Source of the DNA: Ceriagrion tenellum
Lineage: Eukaryota; Arthropoda; Insecta; Odonata; Coenagrionidae
Length of the DNA: 64,000 bases
Assembly (NCBI GenBank): GCA_963169105.1
Contig: OY720641.1
Span: 7,331,258-7,395,257 of the forward strand
Direction: 5' to 3'
Shown here: positions 24,004-36,240 of the stretch, piece by piece
Numbering within the stretch: position 1 is the first letter of the stretch
How the letters are laid out: every line of letters starts with the position of its first letter
The notes under the pieces: model-generated
Told to the model about the DNA's origin: nothing
Database searches by the model: none
Seen by the model: only the letters and a program-made list of their open reading frames with translations
Made by a program: the position numbers and the translations under genes

Positions 24004-24737
24004 GCGAAATGATTACCAGACCTTGAATGAACGCCTATGGTTAATGGTTGCCACTGCGACGAAGATAAAGATGTTACTCAGACTAAAACGTTGTCTCAGT
24101 TACTAAACGCAGCCCTTGGCAATAGATTGAGTTCACATTGGAAATTGTAATACGCGTTGCGTAGATTTATGAATAATTAAACCCGAACAAAGTTTTCTCA
24201 AACTCCTGCCCATTCTGCCCTGGCTGAAATAATATTTTTTTAATGTGGCGTATCTCTTGGAAATAGACGGACCTTTATCTCAATTATGTAAATTTTCTAT
24301 CTTTCCTCCGAATCATTAGGAGCTCGACAAAATAGAGAATTCTTAACCCCTCCAGACACGCGGGGAAAGAAATTTAAGACTGAATGACCCTACATTATTA
24401 CAGAAAATGAAAGCCTGTTAATATTCAGATGAAGTTTGTCGAAATAAATGATTTTCTGTAACCTTGTTAGACAAGCTATCAGCCAATACCTTTTACAGAG
24501 AAAATTAATGATGCTAAGAATGATTTAATCCGATATGTGGAAGAAGTTTTGATTAAAACTCTTTCAAAGGCCATGAAAGGAAATCAGGAGGTGTCATAAA
24601 TTATTCCTACGGCGATTTGTATCAAAATACCTAAATTATATTTTGTTGAAACGCTTGGAATCAAAATAGCTTGAAATTAGGTAAAGGAAAGTACTGCTTT
24701 GTAGTCGAGTTCAAAATCAATAAGAAGATACCTATTT

Positions 24738-25240
24738 ATCATCATCATCATCTTACAATCTGCCGAGTCATAGGTCCCACCCACCGTCTTCATTGTCTTC
24801 ATCCTCTTCTATCCCGAGTCAGTTTCTCCGTCTCATTATATCCTTCTCTGCTCATATAATTTATCACTTTCAGCTCTGTACTTTCTCTCTATCCCGTCTA
24901 CCAATCCTTTCATAGCTGTTGTTTAAATCCTCTTACGTCATAGCACATACCCAAACCATTTTTCTGAACTCTTCCTAATAGTGTTCAATAGATCTCTCTC
25001 CTATCTAACCCTGTTTAGCACATCCTCATTTCTTAATCTATCTGTTCAACGTTTCTTCTCCAACCTTCTTCATGTTCATATCTCAAATTCCTCAATCCTA
25101 TCTCGCTCCCTCTTTCCCATGGTCCACGTTTCGCCATTCGTAATGTCACTCAATACACAGCATTCAATTAGTTATTTCCCGAATCAAAAGTCAGGCTTCT
25201 GTATAATAAACTCCTTGGGTATCGATACCTTTTGACTTAA
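24738..25240 (-). mobile_element. C-terminal fragment of an RTE-like LINE (same type as 8721-12790)
   Basis: On the minus strand from about 25170: GETWTMGKRERDRIEEFEI, then a RR block, TDRLRNEDVLNRV, ERDLLNTIRKSSEKWFGYVL and TTAMKGLVDG. Stops and shifts break it. The family pattern is ETWT, RLEAFE, RRM, DRV.NEEVL, LL.TI and W.GH.LRH. The strand ends in an ATGATGATGATGATAA tail (plus 24738-24752), the TGA-type 3' terminus common to these LINEs. The piece is 5'-truncated at about 500 bp. Confidence 0.83.
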
Positions 25241-26387
25241 CCTACTCCTTTTTTTCGTTAAGTTCATAAATTCTCTTATTGTCATAGTTACAGCCGATAA
25301 TAGTCATTCAGGCAAGCGTTTATTAAGGGTTATTAGAATATATCTCGTCCAAGAAAGAAAACAGGAGTGGACCTTTCGTAAGAAGCATATCTGGAACCGA
25401 AGGATATCTTATGACACTGACGCATGCGGTATCTTTTATAGAGCGTCATTTCATATGAATCAAACTCTATAATCACGTTTCATGTCGAACCATTTATGTG
25501 TCAATAATTCAAAAGTTATCCGACTCCATCCTGGCGATTACATTGAATGTATTTTTTATACATTGAAAATCATTGACTAACACCACCGGCGAATGCTTAA
25601 CTTTGAGTACATATTCTATAAATTCAATCGTTTGAATTGCACGTGGAGAACTTCAATGAGCAATCCTTCTACTGTGACTTTGCGCAAAATGGTTTATGCA
25701 AAATGTTTCATTTGAGATCACAATAGACGCATAAAAACAATATAAAAATGATATGACTCGATAAGGAGGAAGATCTATAATTTAAACCCATATAGTATCA
25801 CAAAATCCCGCTTGAGATAATTATAAAGCACAGCAGAAGTTGCATATTTCTTTTAACACCAAGCTTTTCCAGCTCCTCGGTAAAAGCACAATGAGTAACG
25901 TTCAAAGCAATTTTAAGTAGTTTTACTTGCAGGATTGGAAGTCACCACAAGCAAATTCCACCTTTGTAGGTAAATAACACTTAAGTGCGATAAGTCGAGT
26001 CATCAGCAGCTCTATGAGAATAGCGCTTGAGAAGGTATTCCATTAGAAAATTCCCTTTACGCCATGAAACCAAGGCCCAATTAAATTTCCGGTAAAGAAA
26101 TTAGAATAAATAGAAAACAGCGACTTGAGAATGGAGAGTCTTTTAAAAATTAACATGCACTGATCGATGTCATGTGCCGTAATGACAAGAATAGCCGAGT
26201 GCTGTGAATATGTGTCGCTGATATGCAAATTATGCCTCGTTGAAGAGATGAATTCGATTTACGTATAACATCAGCGTGTATAGAAAATGCCATCACCTTT
26301 TGAAATGTTTATGATAACGCAATAAAAAGGAATTGATAAATTTAATATGTCGATGAGTGAAAATGTTCATTGCTAGTTACCCAATCT
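25241..26387. other. Anonymous AT-rich sequence
   Basis: Nothing recognised. Confidence 0.5.
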
Positions 26388-26442
26388 AAGTAATTAATGT
26401 CTTACAAGTAATTAATGTCTTACAAGTAATTAATGTCTTACA
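26388..26442. repeat. 18-bp tandem repeat, three copies
   Basis: AAGTAATTAATGTCTTAC is repeated three times without a mismatch, then breaks into AGCG. Perfect identity of the units indicates recent slippage. Confidence 0.93.
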
Positions 26443-28884
26443 GCGTAATCATGCATTGTTTGCGACATTTTCCGACTAATAAGTTAGAAAGTTGATGCCT
26501 TCAATGAAAACTCATTAAGGATGAATAAAACAAACGTCACGTCATTCAAGTCTACATGAAACAGAAAGCAAATCCAGTGACGACTTAAAAAAAGGTTAAA
26601 TACTCTCGGAGTTCGCATTATATAGGCTACCTTTCCTGCTGGGACGGTAAAAGTTAACAATTTCTTACTAAACCAAGTATTTCTAGCTAGGATCAAAATG
26701 CTAAAACTTCTTGCAGATGCACTCAACTAAAATGATGAAGCATTCCCGTGGCTTGCAATAATCATTGATAAGTCAAGCGAAGTGGTGCGTAAATTCACCT
26801 TCATACTGGTCTACTTAGGAGACGCCCTCGGTTTAATCGATCCTTTTAGCTTTCAAGAGATAATTATCGAAGTGGTAATGAAGGGCTTAAGGAATGAAAA
26901 GCGTTTCCGTGAAGTAATTATTCCAGATATGCAGGTCCTCAGCATTTCGGCACTGTTTCCACGACCTTTAAAAATTCCTCTCGGCACCTTTCAGAAGGTT
27001 TTAGCATTGACCCAGAATCGAGACGGTAGCATACAGCCGGTGGAGTTAAACTCTGGCCTGGAAACTTCCATTTGTGACTGTTGACGTCGCGACTTCTCAT
27101 TGGCGGCTAACACGCCGACGACGCTTGAGTAGGTTAGGCGCAACGGGAAATTTTGTAATTAGTCGAACCTAGCACGAGGATATTACGGTCATAGATGACA
27201 ACTGAGAATCGAGAAGCGACATTTCATCCAAAACAACAGTCGTTGGCGCGACTACCAGCGAAGTGCTCAACGGAGCAGTAACCACGAATCAGAGTGCCGA
27301 GTAAAATTATGAAAATAATTTTCCGCTCTGATCGCAAGAGGATGCTAAATAGTTACGTGGACGCCTTCGTAAATCATGAACATGGAAGGAAATATGTCAA
27401 AAGAATTCTAGATACTGAATGTTAAGAAAGCTTTGAGCAATATCTCCGATAAAATCTTTCATTTTAGTCAAATTTGTTGAACCACTCTGTAAAATGTCTG
27501 CAAAACTTAGCTTGACATCAAGATTATCAGAGTTGAAGTTTTTGCAATGCAATGAAATCCTCTTGCAAAAAAGTAAAATAGAGGAGGTCGTGAAGTTGAA
27601 CAGAGGGAACTGGAAACCAGTATTAAAAATTTATATTTAAAGTGCCCATAAATAAAAATGCCCTCAAAAACTAGAGTATTTGATATATTTAAGGAAATTT
27701 CAACGCTATAAAGGTAAATGGCTAGCTACCATCATATGCTTCTCAATTACTTGGGCGCTTTACCTTTACCGTCAGTAGTATGACTAAAGCGTGTTTTTCT
27801 AGGTACAAAGGTTAAAAAAATACGTACATGTGTTTTTTCTTGCAAATAATTGGGTAAAAAACTGCCAACAAAAGTCATAGCGCACTTGTTGAGGCTCATG
27901 AACGGAATGATAATGGTAGAATTGAGAGGGTGGATTCACGAGTAGTAGAATATATGAAGAAATGTACGAGGAATATGAAACACGCGGCCCAATGATTTAC
28001 TTCTATTCTCTTGTAGTTCGGCAACATTTTAAAAGGTATCTCTTGACAAAAATTATATTATACACCAACATAAAATGATGAAGAGATGAGCCATTAGTTT
28101 CTCATGTTGTGACATTCCTGAAAGCATTTCCTCACTTGCCTAAAATTATACAACTTTTATGTGTTGAGAGTGAACAAATAATAGTAAATGGTCCCGTTCG
28201 AAAAATATACCCGGGGGCTTAGGAGGCAATGTGATAACCTTTCTGAGCAGAACGAAAAGCCCATTGGATGAATAAGGGATTCGATTACACCAAAGTGAAA
28301 ATTTTGATGATAATTTACCATTATGAAGGATAAGGTGATGGAAATAAGAAGGATAAAATATATGAGAGAAAAAAAGTACGAAAGGAATAATTCGAAGCGT
28401 AAACGATGGGGGGCGAGTAAATATAACATTAATCTCAAAGCATGCAGCGCTGGCCTATAGTATATCTCGTTTGAGGCGGGATGATTAGACGCGTGAGGGG
28501 TAATCTACGCCATTTCCAGAATTCGTGTCACGCCCGGAACGCTACCTTCCGGCGCCGGCACCAACCAACGAGATGACGCCATCCCTTTTGGCCATATACG
28601 CCGTGTCTCACGTAACAGCGTGGGAGTTGAGTTGTGGAGGGAGGCGCCGAGAGGTGAAAGTGTTGGTGAGGGAGGGAGGGATTCTGCGAGGATGGGGAAG
28701 CTAAGGAAAACGGAGAGTAAAGCTCTGTCCCTCCCTATCTCAGGCCTTTTAGCAGTCCATTCTCCCTGCAACTGCTATCGCTCCTGACAACACAAGCCAT
28801 ACTTGTTTTGCTCTCGTCGCTCTTGGTCTTGCCATCCACTGCTAGGTCTATTTCATAACTTCGAAGCATAAATAAATCTTCGTA
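26443..28884. other. Anonymous sequence; one 100-codon frame of unknown nature
   Basis: The plus frame 26782-27084 encodes a 100-residue sequence of ordinary composition (FQEIIIEVVMKGLRNEKRF in the middle) with no family I recognise. It has no obvious promoter, and splice context cannot be judged, so I do not call it a gene. A GC-rich patch lies at about 28530-28700. The rest shows nothing. Confidence 0.45.
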
Positions 28885-29619
28885 TATGCACCACAGTTTA
28901 CTTCCTGCAAAAGTCACCACACAAATGCCGTGCCTATACTGTGGGTGGAATAAACATAAAATCTTCAGATAAGGTAAAATATTTGGAATTACCGAAACTT
29001 CAATCATATCTTGGGGAAATACAGAACATATGTGGCGCAGCATTAAGGAAAGTAGGTTTTGTTAAACGTATAATAGGAAGGTCCTCGAATGAAAAAGTCA
29101 AAGAGTGAAGCTACTTCGCTCTGGTTAGGCCACACCTCGAATATGCCGCGAGCATTTGAAACCCTGGTCATAAAGATTCAACCAAAAAATTAATAAAATA
29201 CGAAGGAAAGCAGCACGCTTCGTTAAAAACTGCTACGAGCGTACATATAGTGTTTCACAACTTTTAGAGGGATTAAGGTGGGAGCCCCTAGAGAGCTGCA
29301 CGCTAGGCTTAGGCTGCTTGAGATATTCAGAACTGATATTTTTCAGATCGACATAGAGAATATTACCATGACTCCTCACTACATCTCCAGGTCTGATAGA
29401 AGCGATAAAATTGGAGAAATAAATTTCCAAGCAGATAAGTACAAAAATCGCTATTTCCGTGTACAATAAGCGACCACAATAAAACTGAGCTCCACTAAAT
29501 ATACTCCCATAATACACGTCTCCATTTCACCTCCCAAAACCATACATCATTACACGGCTGGTGCCTCCCCTGCCACACGCCCATGCTGCGGCTCGCAGGG
29601 TGGTACGTAGATGTAGATA
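28885..29619 (+). mobile_element. 5'-truncated non-LTR retrotransposon, family 2 (CR1/Jockey-like), copy B
   Basis: This is the longest copy in the window. In order: YTVGGINIKSSDKVKYL, a frameshift, ICGAALRKVGFVKRIIGRSS, a stop, ALVRPHLEYAASI, KAARFVKNCYERT, VSQLLEGL, WEPLE and, in an open frame at 29278-29469, LRLLEIFRTDIFQIDIENI and MTPHYISRSDRSDKI. This is the RT-distal portion of LINE ORF2. The 3' end carries CACCTCCCAAAACCATACAT, TACACGGCTGGTGCC, CTCGCAGGGTGGTACGTAG and the terminal GATGTAGATA repeat. The RT catalytic domain is missing, so it cannot move itself. Confidence 0.88.
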
Positions 29620-31782
29620 ACCTCACCTCATCGTTCGTTTCAACTTGTTCTCCGTTCAAAAGTTTTTGATTCGCCTTACGTAATATTTAAGGTTAACTTG
29701 TGTATCATAGATTCAGCCCATAAAAATATATATTTTTTCCTAATTTTTCAGATTCATTTCTTCTATACTGTTTATGATCGGCTCCAAGTTCAATAATTGC
29801 CACTTATTCCGAAGTACAAATATGGTCACTTGCGACCTGTCTATCAGAAATTTAGTTAGTGAGAAATCCATTCAATTAGCTTGTAGAATTATCACGTTTA
29901 AACTTCCTCGTTACTAAGAAAGGTAACTTTTCCTCTACTCTTTGGGGCATGTTTACCAACTAATGAAACTGTTTAACAGATAATTATGCAGTTCATCTCC
30001 TTGATTGGCTAACTTTAAACAAAGTGTAAAAAAATGAATATATTTTGCTGTATGTTATCAAGGCGTGACGCGGACACCCTCTATATTACTTAGCTGAACT
30101 GCCTTAAACCTCGCTTTAGACTTTGATTTTCGTGTTCATGTGAACCAGCCTTTCTTCAAGCGAACACTAGGCATGCGTAACTTACCCTTATTGTTTGCTT
30201 TCATTACGATGTCTTCCACACATAGATCGCCACCTTCTCCCTTTCCCTCAGCGCCCTTTTTGGCATTTGCCGTCCTACCTAAGGTTCCTCGTCTTCCCTT
30301 CTCGCCTCAAACGAGCAGTAAATATTCCTTTTCCTCGCCTAAGCATAACGGTAATCACTCAAGAGCCTGAAAGCACGGGGGGGATACGGAGACTCCGGCC
30401 TGAAAACCGGCGTGGAAGTTGCTTACAAAGGCTCTCATCTTCTCCTGTCATAATTAATTCCTTCCGCATAAAGACCTTTAATGGGGCCATTAGATTCGCT
30501 GCCCTCAGTAGCACAAAACGTGTTGGAATGCATGGAAAACATTTTTAACCCCTCCCTCTCCCCGTCATCCTTTCAGCTAGGCCGCAGTTGGATCTTGGGA
30601 AGAATTTCAAGGCTGCAGAATGAGGGAATTGAACATGCACGCTCTGAGGAATGTGCGAAACAGAATTGGTGCTTTCCACCTATTTTGAAAACCAACAGAG
30701 AAATATTTATTTAAAAATCATTTCAACCAAGATTACTGACTTATTCTTACAATATATTCAAACAGGCGCATGACTTAATTGCAATGAAAGAGGACGATGA
30801 GTTACAATTTAAGAGAAGTTAAAAAATTTGAAGATTTATAACTGAAATAGACATTTGCTGTTAACATATCCGTCTTACCGGTAAAGTACAAGGAACTTAA
30901 AAGGCCACTGCAATCTTTTTTACCTAATCTATAAAAATAATACATATATACTTATATATGTTACAGTTTTCATATACGATTTTTTATCGATTAAAAAAGT
31001 ACCCATCGGAATAAATCTCATTTAACATTATATTATCCTTTCCTGGAGGGGGCATGAGCCTTAAGGTTTGCATTACAATAGATATATTAAAGTTATTCTG
31101 TTATTATAATAGTATCAGGTGTTATATTCATACCGCGACACATGCAGGAAAAATAATATATACCAACAGGAAAAGAAAAGAGAATAGAATTTTACAACTC
31201 TACTTTCCCGCTGTTGTGTTTTATTCCTACCATCTACCCCGTCAGTGCTGTACTATTTCACAAGTGCGTATCAAGCCTTATACATATAAGATTGACGTCG
31301 AAACCTATCATTAGGTCTTAATAAAACGTGTACATTTGATAGAAAATTACTATTATCACCCTAAAGTGTTCATTAACCAATTAGTTACTAAGCTTTCATA
31401 ACATTCAGCGCAATATGAAACAGTATCCGGGAGATTGCGATAATATGTTATTGCCGTATACGGTGTTTAATTGTCTCCATTTGCCATTTCGTCTCAATTC
31501 GAAGAGACATTTAGAGTGCCTCCGGGATTGCCTTGCGTCGCAAAAAGTTGTTCCAGCCTTCTCCTCATCTCCCCTCGGCGAACCCCGGGTGGGTCTACGT
31601 CCACCCCAAATGACCACGTAATTCAATTACGTTAATTCCCACCGGAAAGAAAGAAGCTTCCGGAGGAGCCTGGCATAATTCACATCGAGGGAGCAATTGT
31701 GAGGAGAGGTTTTTGGGGGAAGGGTTGAGGGAATAGTCTCACTGGATGCTCGCTGAGGAAATTCTAACGACGTCGCTTCCAA
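29620..31782. other. Anonymous sequence
   Basis: Overlapping plus frames at 30140-30714 lie in moderately GC-rich sequence but show no domain. No repeat is identified. Confidence 0.5.
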
Positions 31783-31845
31783 TCTACACATCTACATCTA
31801 CGTGCTACCCTGGAAACCATGAGGCAAGGGTGGGGTGGGTGGCAA
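31783..31845 (-). mobile_element. Short 3' end of LINE family 2
   Basis: On the minus strand, CCCTTGCCTCATGG, CCAGGGTAGCACGTAG and ATGTAGATGTGTAGAT match the 3' tail of copies A and B (CCATGCCAC, CGCAGGGTAGTATG, TAGATGTAGAT). Only the last 60 or so bases are visible, a heavily 5'-truncated insertion. Confidence 0.7.
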
Positions 31846-32701
31846 TGGACACATCGATCTGAATAGGAGTGGGAGGACGGAAAAGTCATCGGAGGAGAGA
31901 GGGGAGTATAATTTGTTGAATTATGATGGGTTAGGGTCACACTTCACGTCCTATTTTATCCGTAATGTTATCAGTGGAGTAGAAATTCTTTCACATATCA
32001 TTTGTGCAGTGTTTTTATTCGTCTCTTTTTCCATAATAATAAGTGAAGGAATAAAAACGTATTCCTCACTAGTATGATGCCGTTCATTCAAAGTCCACAC
32101 GTTATCTTTGTTTTCGCTTGGGCTTGTCAAAAGTCTTTTCAATCAATTCCAATACTTTCTTTCTCAGCTTTTTTCGTCGTCTATATCATTTTTACTTTAA
32201 TGAGCGTCTTAGGCACAAATTGGCGGCTATTGGACGTTCTTCCGCGTATATGTCTAGATTTTTGGAAACAGGTTCACCAGGAATCACGCAGGCGTCTTTA
32301 AGCTAGGTGACTTATCTTAAGATGCCAGCAGGATAGCATTGGAATCTGAGTGGCAATTTCAGTCACGATTGGACTTCATCATGTCATCATCATAGGAGCG
32401 CCATAAATCTCTTTTTATTCAAAATATGAGCTAGAAAATCGCAGGGAATCGAAGCACAAAATACATAGAGAGGAGAAAACGTTATAGAAATAAGGATGAA
32501 GGTCATAAGGGCTCTAGAAGAAAGGAAACTGCAAAAACAGGCCTTAGAAATGGTATACCGTTGGAACCAATTAAAGGGAAGATCAATGAAGGAAGGAAGG
32601 GGCATTTGGGCTGTTCACTATGAACGTTCTGATGGCACCAGTTCCAATCCTCTCGGGTTGGCACGTAGCAGGAGAGGCATTAACTGCATCCACCCGTTGC
32701 C

Positions 32702-32757
32702 CTCTCTGGTTAGGCCTCTCAACTCAAGTGCACCACAAGCACTTGAGATCCAGAGAG
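32702..32757. repeat. Nested palindrome
   Basis: An inner perfect pair, CTCAAGTGC (32723-32731) and GCACTTGAG (32739-32747), is enclosed by CTCTCTGG (32702-32709) and CCAGAGAG (32750-32757). The outer left spacer is longer than the right, so a stable cruciform would have a bulge. Function unknown. Confidence 0.6.
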
Positions 32758-33729
32758 ATTAAATGCGCAACAGCAAAAACATAGAAACGTTATATACGGA
32801 AAAAAGTCAGACATATAATTGGAGAACCGAGTAGAAAGAAATCTGATTTTCGGAAGAGATCACATTCGAGAGAGGTCTATGATCACATTTAAAATTTTTG
32901 TGACACCAGTATTAAGCTCTCACAGAGGATATGTTTTCCCTTTTTACTTATTTAAAGTATCAAGTAAGGTTTCTTTACTTGCAAATAAGTACTAAAGGAT
33001 TTTGAGATAGATGCCTTCTTCCCCTATACTGACAAGAGCTTTAAAAAATCATCCAGCAGCTGTCAAACGGGCTCGGATGAGAGTTCCAAGGAGTTCTGAT
33101 TTCGTACGAAAGTCAAACTTAGATATACATTTTTTAGTGCAATATGCGAGTCATTCTGCAACTTAGTCACGTTTAATTACAATAAATGAATTCATAGTAT
33201 CAGTGACGTCAACATTGTGGTGAATGCATGTGAATCCCGTGGCATATAGAGTCTAGCTCCGGCCTAATGTGTCACCATTCATTTGAGCAGACAATTCGTC
33301 CTTGTATTCCATTCTGATGAAAATAAAATCACTATTGTTTTATTGCTGTAGAAAAGGTCATAAAAACTTTTGCACATTTTTATATCCATCGTATTTATAC
33401 CAAATTCCTTTAAATTTATAGCGCACTTCGCCAAGAACGGAAAATACGATGACTTCAAGTCAGAAAACATCGAATAGAGAACTTTAAAAAAATATATTCT
33501 TCACACACCAACTAGTTTATTTTTAAAAAATCAGTGAGACACTATGTATCCAAGCTTTCTTCAATTCTCGTCCTTAATCTTTCCACTTTTACATTTTGCT
33601 GCGCCATCTTTCCTTTATATCCAGTGTCTAGACATCGCCATCTCGGCAATCGAACTCCTGATCCGGCAGAAAATCCTCGAGGAATTCACTAACAGAGTAG
33701 ACCAGCAGGAGAAAGCACCAAATCCTTCT

Positions 33730-33774
33730 CGACATCCCATGCCACAAGCTCTTGTGACGGTAATATGTAGATGC
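33730..33774 (+). mobile_element. Short 3' end of LINE family 2
   Basis: CATCCCATGCCACAAGCTC, then GTGACGGTAATATGTAGATG, matches copy A (CCCCATGCCACAAGCCC and GCAGGGTAGTATG) with a short deletion. Only the last 45 or so bases are present. Confidence 0.62.
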
Positions 33775-36044
33775 GGTGGGCGTACCCCATTCCTCTCCTC
33801 AACCACGACCACCTTCGTCGCATTAAGGGAAGGGCCCGGCCGTTCGGGAACTGGTTGTGTTCGGAATGGGAAGCTCGCGTGCTCGGCGCCAGTTAAGTAA
33901 GACGAGAGAGACGATCGCAGTGGAGAATAGGGGATATGACCAGGGGAACGCTGGGTGCTGGACGAGGAGCTGGAGGAGGAAAATGGAGCCATATTGGGAG
34001 CTATTCCGGCAGAGATTTCGGTGCAGGAATTAGAGGAGAGACTGAGGGACGATGGGATAGGTTTGGAGGGGAGGGAAGGGTGAAGAGGCGGGAGGAGAGA
34101 GGGGTGGAGTCCATTGTGACGTCAGAGATTGTTGGTGGTGTGGGGTTAGAGGGAGGATTTTTTGACAATGTGGAGGTGTGAGGCGTCGGCTGTACGGAAT
34201 GCGGTCGGATGCGGTGGGTGGGCGCAGTGTGAGTCGACACTTTCATCCCCGGATTGAAAATAGGAGAACGAGCACGTGTGTATTACATTTGCATGCAGAT
34301 GGAACTTCGTTCATTCTTTCTTTTTTTGGTCTGCCCTCACCCCTTCCCCGTTTGCTGTGTTTTCAGAGTTTTTGGGTATAGGGGACACATTTCGATCACC
34401 CTCCATCCTACCCCCCCCCCTGGAGAGGCGGGGACGTGATTCGGAAATAAACAACCAAGGGAGTAACCCAAGAGGTATAGGTGTGCTCTTTCCCGAATCA
34501 TTTATTTTTTTATTCTCTCCACTCAAAAATGAAACATGAATCTCGATATGTTTGCACAATATTTCTAGCTGATAAATGTGGCCGTATTAAATAGTCGAAA
34601 AAAACTACAGTTCCCGTTACCTGATGCATTATTCATGGTGACATTTACATGTCATTAGCAGTGAGTTATGGGCAGAGAACAATTACTGGACGATATAACT
34701 TCAGAAATGAGGTAAACACATGAATATTGATACATTTAAAATTCTGACCAGGGTATATTGCTTACTTAACATTGCATATTAATAGCAAATGACGTTGGAT
34801 TTACTAATAAACGGCGTTAGTAGTATATCATAGAAGCGTTCTAGTATTCAGAATGTTCATGAAACTTAAAAAATGGCGCAGCGTTATAACTTCGCGAGCA
34901 ATAAATTAAAAACTTAGAGTTCAGATACGAAATTAAATGCGAATTAAAGAAATGCAGACCAAGACTGAAAGTCATCGCTCATAAGCCGTCTTGCGTGTAC
35001 AAAATGTTAGAAATAACCTCTATATCATAATTCATGTGCTAACTGTAACGGACGCATCCTTTCAAAGTGACAGAAATTGCAGCGATAGATTTTAAAATAT
35101 AAAATGAAATTCGCAAAAATGTTTTAATTAATTTCAGTCATTTTCAGTAGTGATGAAAAAATGTTTCTAAAGTGCAAAAAAATCCGTCCTTTTGTCAACA
35201 TATTCAAATGAATGGAGAAACACATCATAGTGATGTAATTTATGCTGGAGACTGTATTTAAGATACAGCGTTGTGATATGAATTTTACCAAAATCTTACT
35301 CTAAGTATGGAATGCTTTAATCGTAAAAAAACTGTGAACAAATGATTTTTTTCTCACAATAAGTAATTAAATCAGCAATAATAAGAGAAAAAGTTCCTTG
35401 TATGCGAGCGATTGTGATTTTTTACTGATTCCCCGGTTGACTTAAGTAAGGAACGTGATACTGACATTAGTGAATCATGTTATACAAGCTGCAGGGACAT
35501 TTTTTTCTGAAGAAAAACATGTTATTTATAATATTGCTATTTTGGATTAGAAATTCTTTCACCAAGGATTTTATAATGGTCTCTAAACAACATTTATCTT
35601 TCTGCCTCTCAATTTATACAAAAACCAACACAATTACTATTTCAATGATTATTTTTACCAGCACACTCTCTATGTATTTCCCTCTCTTTCAAATGGCCCA
35701 CAGAGCCGAAAGCATTTTATTTCCCTTGCTGATCCGACTTCCTTTCAATTCCGCGTCCGCACCGCGAGCCCTGGGAGAAAATTACGCGAGAACCACGATC
35801 GCCGGGTGAACTTCCGATTCAAACCGGCGATTAACGATGGGAGACTGGACAGAGGGCACATTATTAAAAAAAGAATATTTGCGATGAGAAGGAAGGAGTT
35901 GGGTCGTACAGCAGGGTCGACACCCGTCCATCATAATCGTTCCGCGGGATGAAAAAAAAGTTAGAGCTTGGTACCCATCACGAGAGTTTGGAATGGAACT
36001 GTCCATTGCTGGCGTAGTATAGCTCTAGGACGTCCCTCCACAGT
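33775..36044. other. Anonymous; GA-rich GC-elevated block at 33900-34440
   Basis: The 33900-34240 stretch is purine-rich and GC-rich, with many GGAG repeats, and generates open frames on both strands (Gly/Arg-rich plus, Pro/Ser-rich minus). A C-run occurs at about 34409. The remainder is AT-rich and featureless. No gene is supported. Confidence 0.5.
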
Positions 36045-36240
36045 AGGGTGGGACGAAAACAGATCGGCCCCTCGCCTGCTAACCCGAGGGTTGCGGGTTC
36101 GAGTCCCGCCTGGGTAGAATATTATAAGCCCAGGACATGGGTGTTTGTGTCTCCTCCATTATAATTGTTATCCACCCGACGTAAATTGGCCCATTGTGCT
36201 GTATTCAGGATAGTGAACATAAATAAATAAAAATAAAAAA
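36045..36240 (+). mobile_element. tRNA-derived SINE, family 2
   Basis: The head contains CCCCTCGCCTGCTAACCCGA and a canonical polymerase III B box, GGTTCGAGTCC (36096-36106), closed by CGCCTGGGTAG in tRNA-like fashion. The A box is degraded or ahead of 36060. After the head, GCCCAGGACATGGGTGTTTG matches the corresponding part of the SINE at 37696-37895. The element ends in an A-rich tail, ATAAATAAATAAAAATAAAA, typical of SINEs. It is not a functional tRNA gene because the acceptor-arm pairing and anticodon stem cannot be completed. Confidence 0.78.

Noticed and set aside
26782..27084. 100-codon plus frame as a possible host gene or exon
   Set aside because: No recognised family or splice evidence. 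It is kept only as a note in the anonymous interval.
33615..34181. Gly/Arg-rich and Ser/Pro-rich open frames
   Set aside because: They overlap on opposite strands in a GGAG-repeat block and reflect composition only.
36066..36118. Apparent tRNA gene (good B box)
   Set aside because: The cloverleaf cannot be completed, and an A-rich tail and shared body show it is the head of a SINE.
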